Shown here piece by piece: positions 49,331 through 58,704 of a stretch of 64,000 bases of DNA (position 1 is its first letter; each line of letters opens with the position of its first letter). Where the stretch lies: the NCBI GenBank assembly GCA_946407735.1, contig CAMJPL010000003.1, forward strand, positions 62,001 to 126,000. Reading direction: 5' to 3'. A program made the position numbers and the translations under genes. Under the pieces are notes generated by a model. That model saw nothing but the letters and a program-made list of their open reading frames with translations. It was not told where the DNA came from and made no database searches. Source of the DNA: an uncultured Clostridia bacterium (GTDB lineage Bacteria > Bacillota > Clostridia > Oscillospirales > CAG-272).

Positions 49331-50308
49331 TCAGAGCAGGTGACTTACGTCGATGTAGCAGTGCCCGAGATCGCGGATGCCGCCGTCGCCGAAGCGGACG
49401 ACGGTTCCGCCGTTCAGACGCGGATCCCAGTAGCATCCGGCGCCGCATTTCAGCGAGTAGACGAGATCGACGCCGCGGTAGTTTATGACCGTGTTGTTTA
49501 CATGATCGTGCCCGGCTATGAGGATCTTCGTATGGCCGAGCTTATGTATCACTTCAAAAACGCCGTCGTCCGCGGGATAGCTGCCGATGCTCTCGTACGT
49601 TACGCCGTAGGATGAACGGAAGTCATCCTTCCATCCGATGCCGAGCGCGCTGTCGAGCGGGGTGATCGCCTTTTTGTCGGCGTCCGGAAGGTATGCCGCC
49701 GCCAGAGCGTCACGGTATGCGTAGACCGGGATATGCATGATAAGGACCGAATCGGGGCATCCGGAGGCTCTGAGAGCATTCACCTGTTCTTCATACCAGA
49801 CGATCTGCTCCGGCAGCAGCTTCGCCCAGCCGCTGTCAACGGTCCCGTCCTCCTTTGTATACGGCATCCTGTCGTGGGAATCCATCATGATGACGCCGGA
49901 GATGATCCGGCCGCCCGACTCGACGGATATAACGTAGTTGCCGTTTCCGAGGGCCTTATCGCCCTTTTCATATACAAAGTGAGCCTTGGAAAGATAGTAG
50001 TCGGCAATCGAATCTATATATCCGGGTCCGTCCTGATTGTCATGATTTCCCCATACGGCGCACCACGGTATGCCGTATGACTCGACAAGATCGGCGAGCA
50101 TATGATACGCCCTTGTCTGACCCGCCCAGGCGAGGTCGCCGGAGATCGTTATCAGGTCCGGCGACACCCGCTTTATCGTTTCGGACACCGTGTACTCGAG
50201 GATGGCGCGGTTTTTGTGTCCCGCCTCCCATTCGCCGTCGCTCAGCTGAGGATCGGAGAGGTTGAGCAGGATGAAATCCCTGCCGGGATCTTTGCGGAGC
50301 TTTATCAT
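49331..50308 (-). CDS. Calcineurin-like metallophosphoesterase
   Basis: LNLSDPQL, ITISGDLAWAG, AVWGNHDNQ, ILIAGHDHVNN. Confidence 0.88.
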   Translation of the reverse strand: MIKLRKDPGRDFILLNLSDPQLSDGEWEAGHKNRAILEYTVSETIKRVSPDLITISGDLAWAGQTRAYHMLADLVESYGIPWCAVWGNHDNQDGPGYIDSIADYYLSKAHFVYEKGDKALGNGNYVISVESGGRIISGVIMMDSHDRMPYTKEDGTVDSGWAKLLPEQIVWYEEQVNALRASGCPDSVLIMHIPVYAYRDALAAAYLPDADKKAITPLDSALGIGWKDDFRSSYGVTYESIGSYPADDGVFEVIHKLGHTKILIAGHDHVNNTVINYRGVDLVYSLKCGAGCYWDPRLNGGTVVRFGDGGIRDLGHCYIDVSHLL

Positions 50309-50311
50309 CCC

Positions 50312-51475
50312 TTACCTCAGCTTCGCTGCCATGGCGTCGAGCCCGGCCTCGTCCAGATCGGGATTCACGCCGACGTATACGGCTCTCGACAGCAGATCGA
50401 GGGTCTTTTTGCACATATCGGCGGAGTAGTCGGTCTGCAGCCCCTGATTTTCCTCGAATTTGAAGGGATCGAACTTCGGGTTGAAGGCTCCGCGCTTCTC
50501 CATGATAGGCGTCCAGTTCGAATAGACGTGCTTTCCGGTGTCTATCGGGCGCGTGCCGCCGATGCCGGCTTCGTCGGCCTTCGCCTTGAAGGCGAGAGCC
50601 TCCTTCTCGGTATCGAAGAAGAAGGGAAGGGTTGTCCCGCAGTCGCCGTCGATATCGTTCGACTTTATGAACCCGTAAACGTCCCCGAGCTTGTCCATCA
50701 GATAACGCTTATTGCGCCTAAGATCGGCGAGTATCGGATCCAGCTTTTTCAGCTGCTCGCGCATTATCGCGCCTGTGAACTCGGAAACCCTGAATTCGGT
50801 GCCGCAGAACTGCGCTTCGGAGATGCCGTCGAGCTGATTGCCGAAATAGGCTATCGCCGACGAGTCGTGGTAGATGAGCCCGCGCTCGTATATCGTCCTG
50901 TCGTCGGTCACGAGAGCGCCGCCCTCGCCGGAGGTTATCACCTTGAAGAAGTTGAAGCTGAACGCGCCGGCGTCGCCTATCGTGCCAAGCCTCTTTCCTT
51001 TATACGATCCGCCGTCCGACTGGCAGGCGTCCTCAAGTACGAACACGCCGTGCTTCTTTGCGATGGCGCGGATCCTGTCCATGTCGCAGGGGAAGCCCTG
51101 GATGTGCACCGGGATGACGGCCTTCGTGTGAGAGCTGATCTTCTTCTCGAAATCGTCGGGATCGAGGGTAAGCGACTCGTCGGCTTCGGCGATCACGGGC
51201 ACGGCTCCCGTCGACGTCACGGCGATGGCGGTGGCGATATATGTGTACGCCGGCACTATGACTTCGTCTCCCGGGCCGACTCCCATGCCGATGAGCGCCG
51301 ACGTCAGCGCGGCGCTGCCGCTCGTCATCAGCAGCGCGTACTTCACGCCAAGCTTTTCCTTCAGCTCCTCCTCGAAGTGCATGCACTCCTTGGCTCCGCC
51401 GTTTATCTTGAACAGATCGCGGCTTTTTATGACGCGGGTAATGGCGTCTATCTCTTCCTGTCCTATCCTGTACAT
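50312..51475 (-). CDS. DegT/DnrJ/EryC1/StrS-family PLP-dependent aminotransferase
   Basis: GSAALTSALIGMGVGPGDEVIVPAYTYIATA; EDACQSDGGSYKGKRLGTIGDAGAFSFNFFKVITSGEGGALVT. Confidence 0.9.
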   Translation of the reverse strand: MYRIGQEEIDAITRVIKSRDLFKINGGAKECMHFEEELKEKLGVKYALLMTSGSAALTSALIGMGVGPGDEVIVPAYTYIATAIAVTSTGAVPVIAEADESLTLDPDDFEKKISSHTKAVIPVHIQGFPCDMDRIRAIAKKHGVFVLEDACQSDGGSYKGKRLGTIGDAGAFSFNFFKVITSGEGGALVTDDRTIYERGLIYHDSSAIAYFGNQLDGISEAQFCGTEFRVSEFTGAIMREQLKKLDPILADLRRNKRYLMDKLGDVYGFIKSNDIDGDCGTTLPFFFDTEKEALAFKAKADEAGIGGTRPIDTGKHVYSNWTPIMEKRGAFNPKFDPFKFEENQGLQTDYSADMCKKTLDLLSRAVYVGVNPDLDEAGLDAMAAKLR

Positions 51476-51479
51476 ATGT

Positions 51480-52790
51480 TTACACTCCGCTTTCGATTAT
51501 TCTGAGATTATCGTTTACGGCGTACCAGTCGGCGTTGTCCACCATATTGAACAGACCGGCGCACCTGAACACATCGACCTCATATCCGCCGCGGCAGAGC
51601 TCGCTCTGCACCGGCAGATATCCGTTGGTTCCGTTCGAGCAGGCGAGACTGAGGGTGTGGCGTATGCCTGAGTACTGCCTGAGCCTTATCGAGATCTCGC
51701 TGAAGATCTCGAACGGGAAGGGGATGAATACGATATCGCCGACGCGGATGATGGTCTGGTCGATGATATATCCCTCCGGCATGTCGGTCCTTCCGGACTC
51801 GAGGTATTCCTCGACCTCCTTCAGATGACCGTACCACAGCTTCTGGACGTTTATCAGCTTTTCCGGCTCGGTGTAGCCGGAGAGCTCCTTCTTCACAGCG
51901 TCAAGCTCCGGCATCGGCTTGTAGGGAAGCGTCACCTTTCCGTGATAAGCCGTTGTCCCGGGGACCGAATAGGTCTTTATCTTATTGTATATCCTCATCG
52001 CGTCCGAAGCCGCCTGCGAGCCGAGCTCCTCGACGTAGCTTATGTCGCCTACCGTCAGTCCGTTCGTCAGCCTCGGCCCGACGTCGCCCTCGGCTCCGTT
52101 TATGTACGTGCTGATCGTGCCGGTGAGCTTTTCCATACGGTCGAGCATCATGCCGGACCAGTCGCGGGTGATCTCATGCGCGCAGCCGCACGCCGTCCCG
52201 TGGCAGCCGTAGTGGACGATGTTCACTATGCCTTTTTTGTCGTCGGCGCGGCGTATCGCCATTACCGTCATGACGGGATCGAACGCCCCCCACGGGTTCT
52301 GACCGAGGGATATCCTGTCGTCGCGGTTGAGCTGACGGCGGTTTATGCCGACAAGGCTCTCGCCGTCCTCGACTCCCATCTCCGCCTCGCAGAGATTTTC
52401 CGCCGCTTCCTTCGCCGCCCTGGCGACAGCCGGGCGGAGTATCGATTCGATATACCCGAAATCGACTTCTCCCCAGCCGTCCATGCCTGCGACGTTAGGT
52501 GCGCAGTGGGTGTGCGTGGCGGCGAGGATGATGTCCTTCCGCTCGAGCCCAGCGGCCTCGGCGGCCGAGTCGCGAAGCGACTCGGATATGTCGTTCCTTA
52601 TCTCACAGACGGTAGCCGAGATAAGTATGTTTGTCTTCACGCCGTCGGAAAATGCCACGGCGGTGACATCGAGCGGGTCGTGGACCGACGTCGAGAAGAC
52701 GTCAGGCCTGTACCCGAATAAAGCCGTCCCGATCGGAGGCGTGATATCCTGTTTCGAAGCGCCGCAAAGGAATTTCATATCAGAATTCAT
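51480..52790 (-). CDS. Neutral/alkaline ceramidase-like protein, no signal peptide
   Basis: CGASKQDITPPIGTALFGY; ILAATHTHCAPN; INGAEGDVGPR. Confidence 0.72.
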   Translation of the reverse strand: MNSDMKFLCGASKQDITPPIGTALFGYRPDVFSTSVHDPLDVTAVAFSDGVKTNILISATVCEIRNDISESLRDSAAEAAGLERKDIILAATHTHCAPNVAGMDGWGEVDFGYIESILRPAVARAAKEAAENLCEAEMGVEDGESLVGINRRQLNRDDRISLGQNPWGAFDPVMTVMAIRRADDKKGIVNIVHYGCHGTACGCAHEITRDWSGMMLDRMEKLTGTISTYINGAEGDVGPRLTNGLTVGDISYVEELGSQAASDAMRIYNKIKTYSVPGTTAYHGKVTLPYKPMPELDAVKKELSGYTEPEKLINVQKLWYGHLKEVEEYLESGRTDMPEGYIIDQTIIRVGDIVFIPFPFEIFSEISIRLRQYSGIRHTLSLACSNGTNGYLPVQSELCRGGYEVDVFRCAGLFNMVDNADWYAVNDNLRIIESGV

Positions 52791-52797
52791 CTCACTT

Positions 52798-54765
52798 TCA
52801 GTAATCTATGACCGCCATCGCGTGCAGATCGAGTTTGTCTACAGTATATGTGAGCTTTCCGTTTTCATAACTGAACGGGATATCGCGGTTTTCGGGCGCG
52901 AGATATACCCGCTTAGGCTCCCTGCCGATGTTCAGGGTGACGCTGACGTTATAGAGCGGGATAACGTCCTCGATGACCTCGATCCCGCTGCCGCGTCTTA
53001 CCGGCGAGGCGTAAAGGAGGTGATTCACGAGGCGGTGCTCATCCTGCTGATCCATCAGGGTCACGACGCCCTGAGCCGGAAGATCGGTCGTGAGGGTCTT
53101 TTTGTCCCCGAGCAGAAGGTCGATCATATTGACCGCGATCAGCTTCGCTATCAGGCTGCCCTTGTGCGCGTACTCGCAGAAGATCTCGGTCGAGATATAT
53201 CCGCCGTCGGCGCCGGTCGTTGCCGCCGGGAGGCAGGTGGATTTGTCGTTCGGCGTGTGCTGATGGGAGGAGAATGCGAAGGTGGTGCGGTTGAAGTATG
53301 GATTCTCGCGAGTTATCGGGATCTCCGCTCCTTCCTTCGCCTTTATGTCATGCGACTGCTCGTAGATGACATAGGCGGAATCGCCGAGGCATCCGAGATC
53401 GAACTTCGGACGGAAATATACCGGACGGTAAGCGCTCGGGCCGACATAGTCGCAGCCGAGATCGAGCGCGAAGGCGTCGCCGTCGCCGAGCCCGCTCTCG
53501 CCTGTCGCCAGGACCTTGCCGCCCTTGGAGGTGAAGTCCTTTATCTTCGCCGTAAGCTTCGCGTCGAGGCGGATGTGGTCGGGAAGGATGAGCAGCCTGT
53601 AGCTGTCGAGCGGCTGCTCGGTGTCGATCACGTCGAAGAGATATTTTCCCTCGAGCATTATCCTGACGGCTCCGGCGTCGGCGTCGGCGCCGCTGTGATG
53701 CATTATTTTGGCCGAGCCGTAGTAGTTGGCGGCGGCCTCCTCCGACAGGATCGCGATATCGGCGACGCTCTTTACATTGTCGAGCCACGGCTCGCGCTCC
53801 TCTACCTCTTTATACGCTGCTCCGATGAGATCGTATGTGGCCTCCTCGAAGTGACCGTCGGGATGGAGCTGGTCGCCGATAGAGCATTTCGCTCCGAAGG
53901 CGGTGCAAAGAGCCTCCTCGTATCTCAGCGCGTTCGGATGCTTGAAGCCGCCGAATTCGCCCCATGTCGTATGGAATTTGCCGGTCATGCCGAGGAACTG
54001 CTTTCCGAGGGTGCGGGAATAGGCGGCGGAAAGCGGGAAGTGATCGTAGCCCCAGCCTCCGGTCGGCAGCGACTCGAGCTCGAGATGGGTGTCGACGTCG
54101 GCGAGATCGCGGCGGCCGCGGCGGATGTGTCCGCTGTTGTGGAAGACGGGGAGACCGGGCTTGATCGAGTCAACGGCTTCTCTAACCCTGCGGCAGTAGT
54201 TTTTATAGACCCTTTCGCCGAGCTCGCGGGCGTTCTCGTCGTCATAGGGATCCTTGCCCTCTTCAAGCAGCGTCCTTACGCAGTACTGGCACCAGCAGGT
54301 GCGGACTCCGACTATGTCGAGGAAGATGCCGTCGGCGTCGTAGTTGCGGACGACTTCCTTTATCTGCGGGATGAGATAGTCGAGATACGGCGAGTTCATG
54401 CAGAACTCATGATACATCGGGTATTCCCAGTTTATCTTGTCGTCCTTGCCGCGCCTCAGCCATTCGGGATGACGGCGCGCCATCTTCTCGTCGAGACCGG
54501 CGGACAGATATACCGGGGTCTTCACCCCGATCTCATGCGCGGCTTCGATCTGAGCGCCGAGCAGGTCGAAATGAAGGTTTGGATGCTGCTCGTTCGCCAT
54601 CGACGGATGATAGGCCCATCCGTGGTGGCATTTGGAGAACACCGTTATTGAATTCACATGTCCGCGGCGCAGGGCGTCCTGAAACTGTTCCTTGGAAAAC
54701 TTCGATCCGATCCCGGGGATCTTCTCAGAGGTGTGGAAATCAAGATGTATCTGTCTGAAATTCAT
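52798..54765 (-). CDS. Beta-galactosidase-like TIM-barrel protein with trimerisation-like domain
   Basis: Putative glycosidase barrel (GVKTPVYLSAGLDE, ADGIFLDIVG, TWGEFGGFKHPNAL), then a DYRLLILPDHIRLD...FTSKGGKVLATGESGL-type domain. Confidence 0.68.
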   Translation of the reverse strand: MNFRQIHLDFHTSEKIPGIGSKFSKEQFQDALRRGHVNSITVFSKCHHGWAYHPSMANEQHPNLHFDLLGAQIEAAHEIGVKTPVYLSAGLDEKMARRHPEWLRRGKDDKINWEYPMYHEFCMNSPYLDYLIPQIKEVVRNYDADGIFLDIVGVRTCWCQYCVRTLLEEGKDPYDDENARELGERVYKNYCRRVREAVDSIKPGLPVFHNSGHIRRGRRDLADVDTHLELESLPTGGWGYDHFPLSAAYSRTLGKQFLGMTGKFHTTWGEFGGFKHPNALRYEEALCTAFGAKCSIGDQLHPDGHFEEATYDLIGAAYKEVEEREPWLDNVKSVADIAILSEEAAANYYGSAKIMHHSGADADAGAVRIMLEGKYLFDVIDTEQPLDSYRLLILPDHIRLDAKLTAKIKDFTSKGGKVLATGESGLGDGDAFALDLGCDYVGPSAYRPVYFRPKFDLGCLGDSAYVIYEQSHDIKAKEGAEIPITRENPYFNRTTFAFSSHQHTPNDKSTCLPAATTGADGGYISTEIFCEYAHKGSLIAKLIAVNMIDLLLGDKKTLTTDLPAQGVVTLMDQQDEHRLVNHLLYASPVRRGSGIEVIEDVIPLYNVSVTLNIGREPKRVYLAPENRDIPFSYENGKLTYTVDKLDLHAMAVIDY

Positions 54766-54830
54766 TTAGGCCTCCTGTCGGTCGTATGTTGCTTATTTTA
54801 ACACAAAATTATGTTTTTACCGATTCTCCA

Positions 54831-54860
54831 TTGACAAACGGTTAAGCGAAGAGTTATAAT
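54831..54860 (+). promoter_or_regulatory. Orphan consensus promoter TTGACA-N18-TATAAT
   Basis: TTGACA 54831-54836, TATAAT 54855-54860; no credible plus-strand gene downstream. Confidence 0.6.
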
Positions 54861-54865
54861 ATTAA

Positions 54866-54878
54866 TGATGTTACATCA
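54866..54878. promoter_or_regulatory. Operator-like palindrome TGATGT-T-ACATCA
   Basis: Perfect 6-bp arms at the predicted transcription start of the orphan promoter. Confidence 0.45.
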
Positions 54879-54894
54879 ATAAATGATTGTAGTT

Positions 54895-55368
54895 TTATTT
54901 CAGCTTTCCGCTCCTGACGCGGCCGAGCAGGGCCTCGCAGCCGGAGTATATGTCGTCGTAAGCCTCCGAGAACCTCCCGCTGTACCACGGATCGGAAATG
55001 ACGCCGGTCCCCGAGTAGCTGCCGAGGAGCCGGAGCTTTCCGTCGGGGTCGCCGCCGAACAGCTCCCTCATCTGGCGCATGTTGATCTCGTCCATGCCGA
55101 TAAGAAGATCGAAATCGTCATAGTCGCTTTTTCTGAGGACTTTCGCCCGGTGCTCGCGGAAGCTGAGCCCGTGCTTCTCGAGCTCATATTCCGCCGGAGG
55201 GAATATGGGATTCCCGATGCCGTTCACCATCTCCTCCGCCGTCGCCGCCGAGGACGCGCACGATACCTTATCCGAAAGCCCGGCTTTCTCGATCATGTCG
55301 GAGAATATCCTCTCGGCCATAGGGCTGCGGCATATATTCCCCCAGCAGACGAACATTATCCTTATCAT
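54895..55368 (-). CDS. Low-molecular-weight protein-tyrosine phosphatase
   Basis: MIRIMFVCWGNICRSPMAERIF (CX5R); DPWYSGRFSEAYDDI. Start trimmed to ATG 55368. Confidence 0.92.
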   Translation of the reverse strand: MIRIMFVCWGNICRSPMAERIFSDMIEKAGLSDKVSCASSAATAEEMVNGIGNPIFPPAEYELEKHGLSFREHRAKVLRKSDYDDFDLLIGMDEINMRQMRELFGGDPDGKLRLLGSYSGTGVISDPWYSGRFSEAYDDIYSGCEALLGRVRSGKLK

Positions 55369-55997
55369 AAGCCTTCTCCGATCCCCAGTATCCCGGCGGC
55401 CGCGTCGAGGACGCGGTGAGCCATCATGCAGTGCCCGGCCTCTGTCGGATGGACGCCGTCCCATATCCAGTATTTGTCGCCGTTCTCGGCGGCGAGACGG
55501 CTGAACTCGTCCTGAAGCGGCACGAACACCGCCCCGTAATCCTCCGCCACCTTTTCGGCCGATCTTCTGAGCGCGTCGACGGTCTTTACCGTTTCCGCGT
55601 CCTTTTTCAGCGTGAACGGCTCGAGGATGACGAGCCTGAGCTCCGGCGACACGCCTTTCAGGCTGTCTATCAGCTCATGGTAAAGCGCGGGATAGTCTTC
55701 GAGAGTCATTTTGCCGCGCATGATCGCCCCGGCGTCGTTCGCGCCGATAAGGATCATCATCACGTCCGGCTTTATGTCGAGCGCGTCCTTCTGCCATCTC
55801 GCCTTGAGATCGAGCAGGGAATTGCTTGAAACCCCGCGGTTCACGCACTCGAATTTCCCGGGATAGCGGTACATGAGCTCGCCCGTGACGATATAAACCC
55901 ATGTGTGTCCGATCTGGTGGTTCAGATCCCATCGGGACGATTCTTCCTTCAGCCTGTTGCCGTCGGTTATCGAATCTCCCTGAAACAGTATTTTCAT
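55365..55997 (-). CDS. SGNH/GDSL-family hydrolase
   Basis: KILFQGDSITDGNR; MILIGANDAG; WDGVHPTEAGH. Start trimmed to ATG 55997. Confidence 0.9.
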   Translation of the reverse strand: MKILFQGDSITDGNRLKEESSRWDLNHQIGHTWVYIVTGELMYRYPGKFECVNRGVSSNSLLDLKARWQKDALDIKPDVMMILIGANDAGAIMRGKMTLEDYPALYHELIDSLKGVSPELRLVILEPFTLKKDAETVKTVDALRRSAEKVAEDYGAVFVPLQDEFSRLAAENGDKYWIWDGVHPTEAGHCMMAHRVLDAAAGILGIGEGL

Positions 55998-56033
55998 AGA
56001 TCTATTCTCCTGAAAGTAATCGGCTTCCCGTAT

Positions 56034-56062
56034 ATTATACCATAAAGATATCCAAAAATCAA
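56034..56062 (-). promoter_or_regulatory. Promoter TTGATT-N17-TATAAT
   Basis: Minus-strand hexamers at 56062-56057 and 56039-56034. Confidence 0.6.
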
Positions 56063-56116
56063 TTTTTCCGGAAATATTCTTCGGCAAATTCAAAACTTGA
56101 CAAGGAGCTCTGAGAT

Positions 56117-58648
56117 ATGCGATCAGTATTCAGCGAAATGCTCTCGGGCGGCAATTATATCGCGCCCTTCCTGTGGCTTCACAACGAGGACGACAGCCTT
56201 ATCGTCCGCGAGCTCGAAAGGATACACGAATGCGGCATCGGCGCCGTCTGCCTTGAGTCCCGCACGCACGACGAGTTCTGCCGCGACGGCTGGTGGAGCG
56301 ACATCCGACTGATCTTTGACACCTGCAGAAGACTCGGCATGAAGGTTTGGATACTCGACGACAAGCATTTCCCGTCGGGCTATGCCAACGGAGCGTTCGA
56401 GCACGGCCATGACGACCTTCTGATAAAGGAGATCTCCGAGCATCACGTCGATATCGTCGGACCGGTCAGGGGCGGCGCGATAATCGCCGACGGCTTCAAG
56501 GAGGAAAAGGAGGACGAGCTTCTCGCCGCGATAGCCATGAAGCGCCTGCCGGGCGAGCAGATATACACCGGCGAGATGTACGACCTTACGGGCGGATATA
56601 AAGACGGCATGCTGTATTTCGATCTCCCCGAGGGCGTTTACAGCGTAGCCCTGCTGATGAAGACCCGCTCCGGCGTAAGGAACCGCACCTACGGTGACAA
56701 GCTCGACCCGAGAGCGACCGACGTTTACATAGACGCCGTCTATCAGCCGCATTACGACCGCTTCGCAGACGAGTTCGGCGGTACCTTCCTCGGCTTCTTC
56801 TCTGACGAGCCGGGGATATACAACGACTCGAAGCGCAGCTTCGCCGCGCCTATCGGCGAGAGGTTCACGCATTACCCGTGGAACGATTATGTCGCCGCCG
56901 AGCTTGAAAAGACATTCGGCGCCGGGTATATGAAAAAGCTGTGCGGCATATGGTTCGATTTCGCCGACGGCACCTCGCAGACGGCGCGCACCGAATACAT
57001 GAACATCGTAACCCGTCTTTACGACGAGAATTTCGGCTCGAGGATCGGCAGGTGGTGTGAGGAGCACGGCTGCATGTACATCGGCCACGTCATCGAGGAC
57101 AACAACACCCACTACAAGCTGACGAACGGGAACGGGCATTATTTCCGCGCCCTCGCGGGTCAGCATATGTCTGGGATAGACGTCGTGCTGCATCAGATCG
57201 TGCCGGGACTCACCGAGTACTCGAATACCGGCTGCGTCAGCTACAGGCAGATGGACAACGTCTTCTTCCACTATGTCCTCGCCAAGCTCGGCTCGTCTCT
57301 CGCCGTCCTCGACAAAAAGAAGAACGGCCTCGCCATGTGCGAGATATTCGGCGCGTACGGCTGGGCCGAGGGTACGAAGCTGATGAAATACCTCACCGAC
57401 CATATGCTGGTAAGAGGCATCAATTATTTCGTCCCTCACGCCTTCTCGCCGAAGCCGGACGATCCCGACTGCCCGCCGAACTTCTATGACAGCGGCAAAA
57501 ACCCGGAATACCGCTATTTCGGCGCTTTGATGCAGTATATGAACAGGATGTCGCGTCTTCTCAGCGGCGGGGAGCATGTCTGTGACGTCGGGCTCATATA
57601 TGACGCCGAGGCGGCATGGTCGGCGAAGGACAGGACGCCGATGCAGGATATCGCGAAGGTTCTCTACGATTCCCAGATCGACTATGAGATCGTGCCGTAT
57701 GACCTGCTGAGCGAAAGCGCCGGGCGCTACAAGGTGATCATCCTGCCTTACGCGTCGTATATCCCGCCCGAAGATCTCGCGGCGCTGAAGAAGATCGGCG
57801 GCGCGCCGGATGTGAAGCTCATCTGCGTCGGCAGCGGCGGGAGATCCGTTCCCGGCTTCGGCTTTGTGCCTCTGGATTCGCTTGCAGGGTATCTTTCCGA
57901 CATGAGAGACGTCACGCTCTCGGACAGCAGCAAATTCGTCCGCGCGATGCATTACAGGAAGTCCGGCTCCGACGTCTATATGCTGATAAACGAAGACATA
58001 ACGAAGACCGTCGAAACGTCGGTCAGGTTGAGAGGTTTCGGCGGAGGGAAATATCTTCTCTCTGACATATACGGCTGCCGCGCCTCCGTTTTTGACAGCC
58101 CGAACGGTCTTATAGACGTGACGCTCCCGCCGTACCAGTCCGTCGTCATAATCCCCGGCGAGTCTGACACGGGAGAGTTCGAGCCGTATGACGAGATCCT
58201 TTACAGGGATCTCCCCGGCGGGCGCACCGTCAGACCCGAATGGGAGATATCGGTATGCGCCGAGAAGGACTATCCCGATTTCAGACCGTACCGGACGGTG
58301 TCGGAGCTTATCAACATCGCGTCCCCGGACGAGATGCCCGATTTCGCCGGGCATATAATGTATAAGGCGGTGTTCGATCTCGATGACAGCGAGGGTGACG
58401 GGCGGCTGATCCTAGATCTGGGCGATGTCGGGGAGGTCTCGCAGGCAGAGCTCAACGGCAGACCGCTCGGCGTCCGCAGGCTCCCGCCGCACAGATACGA
58501 CATCACCGACAGCGCGGTAAAACAGGGCAACGTGCTTACCGTGACGGTGTCGACTACGTCGGCGTACAGATACCGCGACCCGTTCTCGAAGTTCCTTCTT
58601 CTTGAGCCCGAAGGGCTTCTCGGACCGGTGAGGATCATAAGGGTTTGA
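56117..58648 (+). CDS. Large putative glycoside hydrolase (GH106/alpha-L-rhamnosidase-like), no signal peptide
   Basis: APFLWLHNEDDSLIVRELERIHECGIGAVCLESR...RRLGMKVWILDDKHFPSGYANGAF; C-terminal beta-sandwich-like region. Family assignment tentative. Confidence 0.6.
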   Translation: MRSVFSEMLSGGNYIAPFLWLHNEDDSLIVRELERIHECGIGAVCLESRTHDEFCRDGWWSDIRLIFDTCRRLGMKVWILDDKHFPSGYANGAFEHGHDDLLIKEISEHHVDIVGPVRGGAIIADGFKEEKEDELLAAIAMKRLPGEQIYTGEMYDLTGGYKDGMLYFDLPEGVYSVALLMKTRSGVRNRTYGDKLDPRATDVYIDAVYQPHYDRFADEFGGTFLGFFSDEPGIYNDSKRSFAAPIGERFTHYPWNDYVAAELEKTFGAGYMKKLCGIWFDFADGTSQTARTEYMNIVTRLYDENFGSRIGRWCEEHGCMYIGHVIEDNNTHYKLTNGNGHYFRALAGQHMSGIDVVLHQIVPGLTEYSNTGCVSYRQMDNVFFHYVLAKLGSSLAVLDKKKNGLAMCEIFGAYGWAEGTKLMKYLTDHMLVRGINYFVPHAFSPKPDDPDCPPNFYDSGKNPEYRYFGALMQYMNRMSRLLSGGEHVCDVGLIYDAEAAWSAKDRTPMQDIAKVLYDSQIDYEIVPYDLLSESAGRYKVIILPYASYIPPEDLAALKKIGGAPDVKLICVGSGGRSVPGFGFVPLDSLAGYLSDMRDVTLSDSSKFVRAMHYRKSGSDVYMLINEDITKTVETSVRLRGFGGGKYLLSDIYGCRASVFDSPNGLIDVTLPPYQSVVIIPGESDTGEFEPYDEILYRDLPGGRTVRPEWEISVCAEKDYPDFRPYRTVSELINIASPDEMPDFAGHIMYKAVFDLDDSEGDGRLILDLGDVGEVSQAELNGRPLGVRRLPPHRYDITDSAVKQGNVLTVTVSTTSAYRYRDPFSKFLLLEPEGLLGPVRIIRV

Positions 58649-58704
58649 CGTGAGCCGCGCGGAAAAGGCGCGATATATTCAGGAAAGACTGATCGGAGGA
58701 AGAT

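Noticed and set aside
50102-51505. 467-aa plus-strand ORF
   Set aside because: Antisense shadow of the DegT aminotransferase and metallophosphoesterase genes.
52345-54651. 768-aa plus-strand ORF
   Set aside because: Exactly antisense to two well-supported minus-strand CDSs; composition (poly-R/V/E, no motifs) is the usual high-GC third-position shadow ORF.
54883-55419. 178-aa plus-strand ORF downstream of the orphan promoter
   Set aside because: No RBS, fully antisense to LMW-PTP/GDSL genes, no family signature; a non-coding antisense transcript is a better hypothesis.
56123-58354. 743-aa minus-strand ORF
   Set aside because: Antisense shadow of the 843-aa glycosidase-like CDS, which has coherent domain motifs and an RBS.
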